A stretch of DNA of 64,000 nucleotides, taken from contig MKTS01000009.1 of assembly GCA_001898335.1 (NCBI GenBank), forward strand, positions 1-64,000, written 5' to 3'. Under the pieces are notes generated by a model. That model was not told the origin of the DNA. It did no database searches and saw only the letters and a program-made list of their open reading frames with translations. Both the position numbers and the translations under genes were made by a program. Positions 53,407 through 61,480 of this stretch are shown here, piece after piece; the stretch's first letter is position 1, and every line of letters begins with the position of its first letter. The stretch is from Mucilaginibacter sp. 44-25. GTDB lineage: Bacteria; Bacteroidota; Bacteroidia; Sphingobacteriales; Sphingobacteriaceae.

Positions 53407-54768
53407 TTAAGCAGATATCGCGTTAATGATATCGTACTGCGTAATGATCTCTATCTTCCCCTGCTCGTCTTCAACCAATACCGCGATGTTGTCCTTGTTG
53501 ATCATCCCGGAGATCTTATCAATAGACGTATTAAGATCAATAAAAGGGAAAGGCGCGGTAGATATGCTTTTAACTGCCTGAGATTTAATGCCAGGGTTTT
53601 CCATCAGCGAATCCAGGATATCGCTTTCCGTGATCTTGCCGATCACCATGCCTTGCTGGGTAACCGGTATCTGACTGATGTTAAGCGATTTAATTACGTT
53701 AATAGCTTCCAGAACAGTTTTTTCACAATCAATGGTGATAATTTCCGTGCTTTCTTTTTTGGCGATGATATCTTTTGCGGTCAGCTTACCATCTTTCAGG
53801 AAGCCACGATCGCGTAGCCAGTCATCATTATACATTTTTCCCAGGTAACGTGTACCGTGGTCTGGGAAAATGATCACCACTACATCGCCTTCTTTAAAAC
53901 GGTCTTTCATTTGCAGCGTACCAGCGACAGCGGCGCCGGTAGAGTTACCGGCGAAAATGCCTTCCTTACGGGCGATTTCGCGGGTCATGAGGGCGGCATC
54001 CTCATCGCTTACTTTTTCAAAGTAATCTATCAGGCTAAAATCTACGTTCTGCGGTAAAAAGTCTTCACCTATACCCTCGGTGATGTAAGGATAGATCTCA
54101 TCCTTATCAAATATGCCGGTTTCCTTGTATTTTTTAAATACGGAACCATAGGTATCAATACCCAATACCTGTATGTTCGGGTTTTGCTCTTTAAGGTAAC
54201 GCGCCGTACCCGAAATGGTACCGCCCGTACCTACACCTACCACCAGGTGCGTAATTTTACCTTCGGTTTGTTCCCATATCTCGGGGCCGGTTTGCTCGTA
54301 GTGTGCCTGTGAGTTAGAAAGGTTATCGTACTGGTTTGGCTTCCAGGAATTGGGCACTTCCCGCTCCAGTCGCGATGATACGGAATAATATGATCTTGGG
54401 TCTTCCGGTTCTACGTTGGTGGGGCAAACAATTACCTCGGCGCCAAAAGCGCGCAGGGCATCAAACTTTTCTTTTGATTGTTTATCGGTACTGGTGAAGA
54501 TACATTTGTAACCTTTAATAACCGCCGCGATGGCCAGGCCCATGCCAGTATTACCCGATGTACCTTCAATGATGGTACCGCCCGGTTTAAGCTTACCGCT
54601 CTTTTCGGCATCCTCAATCATTTTAAGGGCCATACGGTCTTTTATGGAATTACCCGGGTTGGTGGTTTCTATTTTGGCCAAAACCGTTGCCGGGATATCT
54701 TTTACTATTTTATTGAGCTTTACCATTGGCGTGTGGCCAATAGTTTCCAGTATGTTATTATACCACAT
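53407..54768 (-). CDS. cystathionine beta-synthase-like PLP enzyme with CBS domains
   Basis: A 453-residue protein. The fold-type II PLP domain (~1-320) has Lys43 in NSIKDRM, the substrate loop GTSGNTGMG and phosphate-binding GTGGTISG. Two C-terminal CBS motifs (~330-453) may sense adenosyl ligands. The layout matches eukaryotic-type cystathionine beta-synthase, which condenses serine and homocysteine; cysteine synthase activity is the alternative. No sulfur genes are adjacent. Confidence 0.9.
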   Translation of the reverse strand: MWYNNILETIGHTPMVKLNKIVKDIPATVLAKIETTNPGNSIKDRMALKMIEDAEKSGKLKPGGTIIEGTSGNTGMGLAIAAVIKGYKCIFTSTDKQSKEKFDALRAFGAEVIVCPTNVEPEDPRSYYSVSSRLEREVPNSWKPNQYDNLSNSQAHYEQTGPEIWEQTEGKITHLVVGVGTGGTISGTARYLKEQNPNIQVLGIDTYGSVFKKYKETGIFDKDEIYPYITEGIGEDFLPQNVDFSLIDYFEKVSDEDAALMTREIARKEGIFAGNSTGAAVAGTLQMKDRFKEGDVVVIIFPDHGTRYLGKMYNDDWLRDRGFLKDGKLTAKDIIAKKESTEIITIDCEKTVLEAINVIKSLNISQIPVTQQGMVIGKITESDILDSLMENPGIKSQAVKSISTAPFPFIDLNTSIDKISGMINKDNIAVLVEDEQGKIEIITQYDIINAISA

Positions 54769-54958
54769 ATGCTAATTGTCTACTTATCCTGTATATTTAA
54801 TTGGATAGCATACAAAATTAGGAAATATAAAGGCAGAAGCCTAAACAAGGAGCCAAGAAATGTCAATAAATACAGCGAAATGATATTTCAGGTTACCCTG
54901 CATCCCGGCTATAAAAAGCGGGTATGCGGGTTCCGAAATATCAATGTAGAAGGAGATG

Positions 54959-55819
54959 TTAGAACTTAAGGTGCTTAACGGTTAGGCCGCCGTTTATTAA
55001 TTGCTTTAACGACTCTATACCTACATGCAGGTGTGTTTCTACATACTTCTCGGTTACACTTGAATCGCTTTCGGCGGTCTTCACCCCTTCCGGTATCATC
55101 GGCTGGTCTGATACTAACAGTAATGCGCCGGTAGGTATCTTGTTGGCAAAGCCGGTAGTGAAAATAGTAGCCGTTTCCATATCAATAGCCATGGCGCGCA
55201 GTTGCTTAAGGTATTTTTTAAATTCCTTATCATGCTCCCAAACGCGGCGGTTGGTGGTATAGCAGGTACCGGTCCAGTAATCGCGTGAGTAATCACGTAT
55301 GGTGGTTGAAATAGCCTTTTGCAGCGCGAATGACGGCAAAGCGGGCACTTCGGCCGGCAGGTAATCGTTTGAGGTACCTTCGCCCCTGATGGCTGCTATC
55401 GGCAGTATAAGGTCACCTACGTTGTTCTTCTTTTTTAGGCCGCCGCATTTACCCAGGAAAATAACCGCTTTAGGTTTAATGGCGGTTAACAGGTCCATTA
55501 CGGTTGCCGCTACCGAGCTGCCCATACCAAAGTTAATAATGGTAATACCATCGGCAGTTACGCTCTGCATGGGCTTATCAAGGCCCATAATAGGCGCGTT
55601 AGCATGCCAGTCAGAGAATAATTGTAAATACTTGGAGAAATTGGTCAGGATGATGTATTCGCCAAACTGGTCAAGCAGCCTGCCTGTATAGCGGGGCAGC
55701 CAGTTAGCCACAATAGCATCTTTTGTTTTAAGCCCGCTCTTTACGGGAGTTGACACCTCTTTAGGTGCTTTAACAGCGGGGGTGCTGTCTTCTTTTTTGA
55801 TATCTAATTCTTCGTTCAT
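54959..55819 (-). CDS. AMP nucleosidase-like protein
   Basis: A 286-residue nucleoside phosphorylase-fold protein with INFGMGSSVAATVMDLL, IFLGKCGGLK, RGEGTSNDYLP and the base/ribose-binding AIDMETATIFTTG with Asp in LLVSDQP. This is the short Bacteroidota form of AMP nucleosidase (AMP to adenine and ribose-5-phosphate). A disordered Lys/Pro-rich N-terminus (~1-35) is present. The start is ATG 55819 (MNEELDIKKED); the longer frame adds sequence that looks non-coding. Confidence 0.85.
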   Translation of the reverse strand: MNEELDIKKEDSTPAVKAPKEVSTPVKSGLKTKDAIVANWLPRYTGRLLDQFGEYIILTNFSKYLQLFSDWHANAPIMGLDKPMQSVTADGITIINFGMGSSVAATVMDLLTAIKPKAVIFLGKCGGLKKKNNVGDLILPIAAIRGEGTSNDYLPAEVPALPSFALQKAISTTIRDYSRDYWTGTCYTTNRRVWEHDKEFKKYLKQLRAMAIDMETATIFTTGFANKIPTGALLLVSDQPMIPEGVKTAESDSSVTEKYVETHLHVGIESLKQLINGGLTVKHLKF

Positions 55820-55955
55820 ACGATATTTATTTAGGCGGCCGGGCGGCCGCAGGTTATAAAAAACGAAACGTTTTTTATACAGCAAACCCCGGCTATTGCC
55901 AGGGTGCTTGGTGTTTTTGGGTATGCAAATATAGCAATTTGCTGTGATATATTTG

Positions 55956-57194
55956 TTAAGCCACCTTTAACTTTTTAAGATCGCTCTTATCAAATTTTTC
56001 GTGTGCATAGTCAAGCGTTATATTTAAGCGCTTGGCATCCTTCTTTGATGGTATTTCAAACATGGCGTCAATCATAATAGCTTCACATATGGAGCGTAAG
56101 CCACGGGCACCCAGTTTAAACTCCATGGCCTTATCAACAATAAAATCCAGTACTTCTGAGTCAAACTCAAGTTTAACACCTTCGTACTCAAACAGCTTTT
56201 TATATTGTTTAAGCAGCGAGTTTTTAGGTTCGGTAAGGATATTGTGCAGCGCCTCCCTATCCAGCGGGTTAAGGTAAGTAAGCACCGGCAAACGGCCTAT
56301 TAACTCAGGTATTAAACCAAAGGATTTAAGGTCCTGAGGGGTAATGTACTTGTACAGGTTCTTCAGGTCCACCTCGCTATCATCGCGCTTAAACTTGTAA
56401 CCCACGGTTTGTGTGCGCAGCCTGCTGGCTATCTTTTTTTCGATACTGTCAAAAGCGCCGCCGCAAATAAACAGGATATTGCTGGTGTTTACCGTGATCA
56501 TTTTCTGATCGGGGTGTTTACGCCCACCCTGTGGTGGTACGTTAACCATGGTACCTTCCAGTATCTTTAACAGGGCCTGTTGTACCCCTTCGCCGCTTAC
56601 GTCACGAGTAATGGAAGCGTTATCGCTCTTACGGGCTATCTTGTCCACCTCATCAATATATACAATGCCGCGTTCGGCAGAGTTTACATCATAATCGGCG
56701 GCCTGCAAAAGGCGCGTAAGTATGCTTTCTACGTCCTCTCCTACATAACCCGCCTCGGTAAGTACGGTAGCATCGCATATGCAAAAAGGCACGTTCAATA
56801 CTTTGGCAAGCGTTTTGGCCAGCAGGGTTTTACCCGTACCGGTTTCGCCCACCATAATAATGTTCGATTTTTCTATCTCCACCTCATCCTTGTCCACGCG
56901 CTGGTTAAGGCGCTTGTAGTGGTTATATACGGCAACCGACAATACTTTTTTGGCATCGTCCTGGCCGATGATATACTGGTCGAGGTGAGATTTGATCTCA
57001 GAAGGCTTCAGTACCGAAGGGACCGCCGGCGACGCTTTTACTTTACGCACCTTTAGCTCCTCGGCCAATATCTCGTTTGCCTGATCAACACATTTATCAC
57101 AAATGTGTGCGTCAAGGCCGGCTATCAGCATCAGGGAATCCTGTTTACCTGCACCACAAAACGAGCATCTGATCTCCTTGCTGTTCTTATTCAT
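55956..57194 (-). CDS. clpX: ATP-dependent Clp protease, unfoldase ClpX
   Basis: A 412-residue AAA+ unfoldase that feeds ClpP. The N-terminal zinc domain has Cys10/13/32/35 (CSFCGAG...CDKC). Walker A is [12 protein letters not shown], Walker B is [10 protein letters not shown] and sensor 2 is GARGLRS. The pore GYVG loop and an IGF-like ClpP-binding loop are in place (the latter as VGYKF). Last gene of tig-clpP-clpX, with its own promoter in the 92-bp gap before it. Confidence 0.96.
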   Translation of the reverse strand: MNKNSKEIRCSFCGAGKQDSLMLIAGLDAHICDKCVDQANEILAEELKVRKVKASPAVPSVLKPSEIKSHLDQYIIGQDDAKKVLSVAVYNHYKRLNQRVDKDEVEIEKSNIIMVGETGTGKTLLAKTLAKVLNVPFCICDATVLTEAGYVGEDVESILTRLLQAADYDVNSAERGIVYIDEVDKIARKSDNASITRDVSGEGVQQALLKILEGTMVNVPPQGGRKHPDQKMITVNTSNILFICGGAFDSIEKKIASRLRTQTVGYKFKRDDSEVDLKNLYKYITPQDLKSFGLIPELIGRLPVLTYLNPLDREALHNILTEPKNSLLKQYKKLFEYEGVKLEFDSEVLDFIVDKAMEFKLGARGLRSICEAIMIDAMFEIPSKKDAKRLNITLDYAHEKFDKSDLKKLKVA

Positions 57195-57213
57195 TTTAAA
57201 GTTCCTCTTTTAT

Positions 57214-57244
57214 CAAAAATAAACAATTAGCGGATGTTTACAAA
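57214..57244 (-). promoter_or_regulatory. clpX promoter
   Basis: On the minus strand TTTG (57244-57241), 19-base spacer, TATTTTTG (57221-57214): an exact TTTG-N19-TAnnTTTG match, 20 bases before the clpX ATG. The boxes overlap the inverted repeat at 57219-57283. Confidence 0.7.
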
Positions 57245-57283
57245 CCCGCTACTGTTAAAGGGTTACAACCGCTAATTGTTTAT
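57219..57283. repeat. 15-bp inverted repeat between clpP and clpX
   Basis: ATAAACAATTAGCGG (57219-57233) and its exact reverse complement (57269-57283), loop 35 nt. Possible clpP terminator or operator; the -33 box of clpX lies in its loop. Confidence 0.8.
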
Positions 57284-57286
57284 AAA

Positions 57287-57991
57287 TTATTTATTTGTGT
57301 TGGCTTTTAACACTTCGTCAACCATACCAAATTCTTTTGCTTCTTCGGCGATCATCCAGTGGTCGCGGTCTGATGCGTCCCAAACTTTCTGGTAATCGGT
57401 ACCGCTGTGGTCAGCAATGATCTGGTACAGCTCTTTCTTTAATTTAGTGATCTCGTGGTAAGTGATCTCGATATCAGACTGCTGGCCCTGCGCGCCGCCT
57501 GATGGCTGGTGGATCATTACCCTCGAGTGCGGCAGCGCGGCACGCTTGCCTTTAGCGCCTGCCACTAAAAGCACCGCGCCCATTGAAGCGGCCATACCGG
57601 TACAAATGGTTGCTACATCATTAGAGATGAACTGCATGGTATCATAAATGCCTAAACCGGCATATACCGAACCACCCGGCGAGTTAATATATATCTGGAT
57701 ATCGCGCTTACTGTCTGCTGATTGCAGGAATAATAGCTGCGCCTGGATAATATTGGCATTTTGGTCATAGATGGCATCGCCCAGGAAAATAATGCGGTCC
57801 ATCATCAGGCGCGAGAATACGTCCATCTGGGCAATATTCATCGGGCGCTCCTCAATGATGTAAGGCGTCATGCCGGTAGGTAATTTCGCCCGATCAACAC
57901 CGGCCATAAATTTATCTACATATAAGCTGTTTATGCGGTGATGCTTAACAGCATATTTACGGAATTCATTTCTATCAATATTACTACTCAT
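57287..57991 (-). CDS. clpP: ATP-dependent Clp protease, proteolytic subunit ClpP
   Basis: A 234-residue serine peptidase. The nucleophile Ser136 is in GMAASMGAV, His161 in MIHQPSGG and Asp in the later helix region. It carries about 40 residues ahead of the usual TPYIIEERP start of mature ClpP, which may be a removable propeptide. It forms heptameric rings and works with ClpX. Confidence 0.96.
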   Translation of the reverse strand: MSSNIDRNEFRKYAVKHHRINSLYVDKFMAGVDRAKLPTGMTPYIIEERPMNIAQMDVFSRLMMDRIIFLGDAIYDQNANIIQAQLLFLQSADSKRDIQIYINSPGGSVYAGLGIYDTMQFISNDVATICTGMAASMGAVLLVAGAKGKRAALPHSRVMIHQPSGGAQGQQSDIEITYHEITKLKKELYQIIADHSGTDYQKVWDASDRDHWMIAEEAKEFGMVDEVLKANTNK

Positions 57992-58097
57992 GGTATTTGT
58001 TTGTTAAGTCTTTTTTTAATTCAAGGTAAGCGGGATAAATATAGTTTTTAGTTGAATAGATTTATTACAATTAAGTTTTTATAAAGTAAAATTTAAA

Positions 58098-58179
58098 GCC
58101 TCACCTAATCCTCTCTAAAGGAGAGGACTTGAACTCTTGCTTTGTAAAGCCCTCTCCTCTGGAGAGGGTTAGGTGAGGC
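58098..58179. repeat. CCTCACC...GGTGAGG palindromic element between tig and clpP
   Basis: GCCTCACCTAATCCTCTC...AGGAGAGG on the left faces CCTCTCC...GGAGAGGGTTAGGTGAGGC on the right. Second copy of the inner family found at 20594-20690. Confidence 0.85.
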
Positions 58180-58187
58180 CTAAAACA

Positions 58188-58219
58188 CAAAAGCATTTGC
58201 TGGTGGGCAAATGCTTTTG
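58188..58219 (-). terminator. terminator of tig
   Basis: 13-bp perfect stem CAAAAGCATTTGC / GCAAATGCTTTTG with loop TGGTGG, 25 bases after the tig stop codon. Confidence 0.8.
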
Positions 58220-58243
58220 GTGAAAGTTATATGAGCGGAAATA

Positions 58244-59596
58244 TTAGTCTTCCAGTTTGTTAAACTCGGTAAACAGTATTTCTTTTTTATCAAGTGTAAT
58301 TACGCTTTTGATATAATCAAAAACCTTAACGGCTTTCACTTCTTCAAATATCTTGTTAGCGTTTTCCTTGTCCTGCAGGTACTGAACGGTGTATTGCGCT
58401 AACTGCTCTTCAGAAAGTGATTGCTGGCTGTACATCCTGAACTGGTTGTTTAGGCTTTGTTTAGCGTAAGCGAAAACCTCATCATATTTGATCTCAATTT
58501 TGTTATCAACGATGACCTTGTTAGCGATAAGCGTCCATTTAAGGTTTTTCGCGAAATCGTTATAACCACCTTCCAATTCCTCGTCAGACAGTTTTTCGTT
58601 GGTGGCTTTTAACCAACGTTTCAGGAATTCGTCAGGCAGTTCAAACTGTACTTTATCTAAAGTAAAGTTGTAGATATCGTTTTGCAGTTTGCGCTCGCTA
58701 TCCTGCTGCATCATGGTTTCCAGTTCTTCAGTGATCTTCTCACGGAAGCCTTCTTCTGTGGTTACCACACCTTCACCAAATAATTTATCAAAGAACTCCT
58801 GGTTCAGGTCGGCCTCATCTAAACGGTTTACATTTTTTACCGTTAATTTAAAGCTCGACTTTAGCTCAGCGGATTCATCTTCTTCTATTTTTAACAAACC
58901 GGCAACTTTAGCCGCGTCGTTATCAAAAGCTTTCTGAAGATCAATAGTTACTTCATCGCCTTTCTTTAAACCGATCAATGATTTTTTAACTTCTTCATTT
59001 TTGATCTGGTCTAAACGTACCGATGTAGTGTTGCTAATGCCTCCTTCAAAAACAGCACCATCCGGAGAAAGTTGTACTAATTCTGAATAAAGCACGTCAT
59101 CGTCTGCCGATACGTCAGGGTTTGTCATTTTGCCATAGGCACGGCGGATGTTTTTGATACGAGAAGCAAGGGTTTCATCATCTACCTTGATCACATATTG
59201 GGTAAGCTTATCTTTTGATGAAAATTCAACAGCAAAATCAGGAGCAAGGCCTAACTCGTATGCAAATTCAAATTCGTCGTTAAAATCCCAGTTATACTCT
59301 TTGGTATCCTCATCCATTTTTGGAAGCGGCTGGCCTAATACTTCAAGTTTTTCTTCCTCGATAAATTTGTTCAGGCTGTCTGACAGTAAAGTGTTGATCT
59401 CGTCAACCAAGATATTTTTACCGTACATTTTTTTAATGTGAGCCGCAGGAACCATGCCTTTGCGGAAGCCCGGAAGCTGCGCTTTTTTAGCTTGTTCTTT
59501 AATAGCTTTATCAACCTTCGGCTGGTAATCGGCCGGGCTAAGACTGATCTTTACAACTGCATTCAGGCTGTCTTTTTTCTCCTGTGATATATTCAT
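58244..59596 (-). CDS. tig: trigger factor
   Basis: A 450-residue ribosome-associated chaperone. The N-terminal ribosome-binding domain carries the signature LPGFRKGMVPAAHIKKMYG near residues 40-60 (GFRxGxxP). The middle domain (~155-245) is the FKBP-like peptidyl-prolyl isomerase region, here divergent, and the C-terminal helical arms follow. First gene of tig-clpP-clpX, the same order as in many bacteria. Confidence 0.92.
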   Translation of the reverse strand: MNISQEKKDSLNAVVKISLSPADYQPKVDKAIKEQAKKAQLPGFRKGMVPAAHIKKMYGKNILVDEINTLLSDSLNKFIEEEKLEVLGQPLPKMDEDTKEYNWDFNDEFEFAYELGLAPDFAVEFSSKDKLTQYVIKVDDETLASRIKNIRRAYGKMTNPDVSADDDVLYSELVQLSPDGAVFEGGISNTTSVRLDQIKNEEVKKSLIGLKKGDEVTIDLQKAFDNDAAKVAGLLKIEEDESAELKSSFKLTVKNVNRLDEADLNQEFFDKLFGEGVVTTEEGFREKITEELETMMQQDSERKLQNDIYNFTLDKVQFELPDEFLKRWLKATNEKLSDEELEGGYNDFAKNLKWTLIANKVIVDNKIEIKYDEVFAYAKQSLNNQFRMYSQQSLSEEQLAQYTVQYLQDKENANKIFEEVKAVKVFDYIKSVITLDKKEILFTEFNKLED

Positions 59597-59664
59597 CTTT
59601 TACCGTTTTGTTAATGTTATGCTACATAGCCGTTATTTTGTAAGCTACGTAAAAAATAGAGGCG

Positions 59665-59672
59665 CAAAAGTA
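59665..59672 (-). promoter_or_regulatory. -7 element upstream of tig
   Basis: TACTTTTG on the minus strand fits TAnnTTTG, about 70 bases before the tig ATG. No clear -33 TTTG. Confidence 0.4.
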
Positions 59673-59762
59673 TGAATTTATTTTGAGAAATAGTGGTGTT
59701 TTACAGCACACTAAATTGAATATTTATACAGGCGGCCCTGCTATGCAGAATGCAGGAAAATA

Positions 59763-59801
59763 CAACAGCCGGAGCCTTTTTTATCTGGGCTCCGGCTGTT
59801 G
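59763..59801 (-). terminator. terminator of the GIN lipoprotein gene
   Basis: 14-bp perfect stem CAACAGCCGGAGCC / GGCTCCGGCTGTTG, loop 11 nt, 24 bases past the gene's stop codon. Confidence 0.85.
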
Positions 59802-59824
59802 CTTATCTAAAAATTGAAATATGC

Positions 59825-60550
59825 TTACTGTACCTTGTTAACAGAAACCGATCCTTTTTTATCCGTGCTAATAGTGGGGTTGCCCCGGTATTTAACGTCA
59901 GAGGCACCTGTACTTTTAATATTCAGTTCGTTTAACACGTTAACATTGCATTCGCTGGCGCCCGTGGTACTTAGGTTGTAACGGCCAACTACAAAATCGA
60001 GCGCGTTAAGCTTACCCGAGCCTGTAAGGTGCACATCGGCCGTGGCAGCCTGCCCGCGTAAAACCAGCTCGGTACTGCCTTTACCATCAGCGCGCACATT
60101 GGTCGCGCTCATATCCAATTCAACTTTTGTGGCACCCTTAAGTTCGAAACTAATGTCCTTTACATTCAGCCGCCCTTCAGACTTTACCTCTACCGAGCCC
60201 GATGCTTTTATATCCTCAATATTGCGCACACCTACTGTTACCGTAATGGCTTTGCCGGTACACAGGCTGCGGCGGCTATTAATTTTAAGGGTATTGCCAC
60301 TCGTACTGGTTTCAATGTATTGCAGCAGGTTGTCATCAGCGGTAATGGTTAGGGTTTTGGAGCTATCCTGTTTCAGGAGCACGTTGTAAGCGCCTTTTAT
60401 CTCCAGCCTGGAAAAATCGCCTGTCTGGCGTGTTTCGGTTTTCAAATTGCCCGAACCTTTTTTACACCTGAACCTACGGCAGGATGAAGTGATAACCGTT
60501 GCCGAAGCAAGTAAAACCAGCAGGGATATTTTAAAGTATGATCTTTTCAT
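59825..60550 (-). CDS. GIN-domain (DUF2807) lipoprotein
   Basis: A 241-residue protein with a lipoprotein signal (lipobox ITSSC, Cys ~24) and an RRFRCKKGSGN basic linker. The beta-helix repeats are typical of GIN/DUF2807: FSRLEIKGAYNVLLKQD, IEDIKASGSVEVKS, VELDMSATNVRADGKGST, LSTTGASECNV. It is more distant from copies A and B than they are from each other. It is presumably at the outer membrane, function unknown. Confidence 0.88.
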   Translation of the reverse strand: MKRSYFKISLLVLLASATVITSSCRRFRCKKGSGNLKTETRQTGDFSRLEIKGAYNVLLKQDSSKTLTITADDNLLQYIETSTSGNTLKINSRRSLCTGKAITVTVGVRNIEDIKASGSVEVKSEGRLNVKDISFELKGATKVELDMSATNVRADGKGSTELVLRGQAATADVHLTGSGKLNALDFVVGRYNLSTTGASECNVNVLNELNIKSTGASDVKYRGNPTISTDKKGSVSVNKVQ

Positions 60551-60620
60551 GATTACAAAGATTTAGTTGAAGTACGTTTTGACGATCTAATACAGCATGA
60601 AGTTACATTTTAAATTAAAA

Positions 60621-60648
60621 AAGCCATCATATTATATTAACGATGGCT
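60621..60648 (-). terminator. terminator of GIN copy B gene
   Basis: Stem AGCCATC (60622-60628) / GATGGCT (60642-60648); the minus strand continues into TTTTT. Confidence 0.7.
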
Positions 60649-60680
60649 ATTTATGCAGGATAAGGTGGTTGATGTTATTC

Positions 60681-61283
60681 TTATAAACTTGATAGCGCGT
60701 TGCTTTTGCTGAGTGATACAATAGGGGCTTTTACAACGTTAACAGCTACGAGTTGTGCATGGTTAACACTGGCAGTTTGCGCATAACGCAGGTTACAATC
60801 ATTCACGTTACCGGCAAGCTGGGCTTTGGCCGCATCATTTACGGTGATGTTGGCTTTGTAGGCATCCAGTTTCAAGTCGGCGGTAGCGCCGTTATGCAGG
60901 TTAACATCCAGCTCTATTTTTGAAAGCTTACCGAATGATGTTACACTGGCGTTGTCATAAGCTTCTATAAAACGCAGATCATTTACGGTAACCCAAACCA
61001 CCAGTTTTTCACCGGCGTATGAGGATATGCGCAGCACACCGTTACGGCTTTGCACCAGGGCGCTTTCGGCATAATATTTATTGTAAACTTTTACTTTATC
61101 GGTATCACCGTCTGATACGTATAACTCCACATTACCGCGTACCTCAATTTTATTGATCTTGCTTACGTTGGTTAAAACAGTGGCTTCGTTGTTGTCGCCT
61201 GTTGTTACTTTTGCAAAGGTATTTTTGGTAGTTACCATGGCCATAAACATAATGGCTGCTATGGTTAAAATTCTTGCTTTCAT
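60681..61283 (-). CDS. secreted GIN-domain (DUF2807) protein, copy B
   Basis: A 200-residue exported protein with signal peptide 1-24 (NTFAK). It is collinear with copy A at 52711 over nearly its full length (TVLTNVSKINKIE, GNVELYVSDG, NGVLRISSYAGEKLVVWVT, AYDNASVTSFGKLSKIEL); the C-terminal ~25 residues diverge. The leader just before ATG matches copy A at 21 of 23 bases, with GGAG replacing AATA, which creates a Shine-Dalgarno-like site. Ligand unknown. Confidence 0.87.
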   Translation of the reverse strand: MKARILTIAAIMFMAMVTTKNTFAKVTTGDNNEATVLTNVSKINKIEVRGNVELYVSDGDTDKVKVYNKYYAESALVQSRNGVLRISSYAGEKLVVWVTVNDLRFIEAYDNASVTSFGKLSKIELDVNLHNGATADLKLDAYKANITVNDAAKAQLAGNVNDCNLRYAQTASVNHAQLVAVNVVKAPIVSLSKSNALSSL

Positions 61284-61345
61284 GACTCCTAATATTTTGA
61301 TTGTGAATAATATATGTTATGTTTTTATTGAACTAATTACACATA

Positions 61346-61367
61346 TATGACGCCTCCGGGCGTCATA
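61346..61367. promoter_or_regulatory. 9-bp hairpin upstream of GIN copy B
   Basis: Perfect stem TATGACGCC (61346-61354) / GGCGTCATA (61359-61367), loop TCCG, 63 bases before the ATG. Candidate operator or 5'-UTR hairpin; copy A lacks it. Confidence 0.5.
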
Positions 61368-61480
61368 CGTTACAGCCAATAAGTGTGTATTAGACACAGT
61401 GCGGGTTTTAGTCGGTAAAGAGGGCGTTAGGGTCGGTGAAAACGGAAGCCGGTATCAATACCGACAGAGGAAGATGAGGA

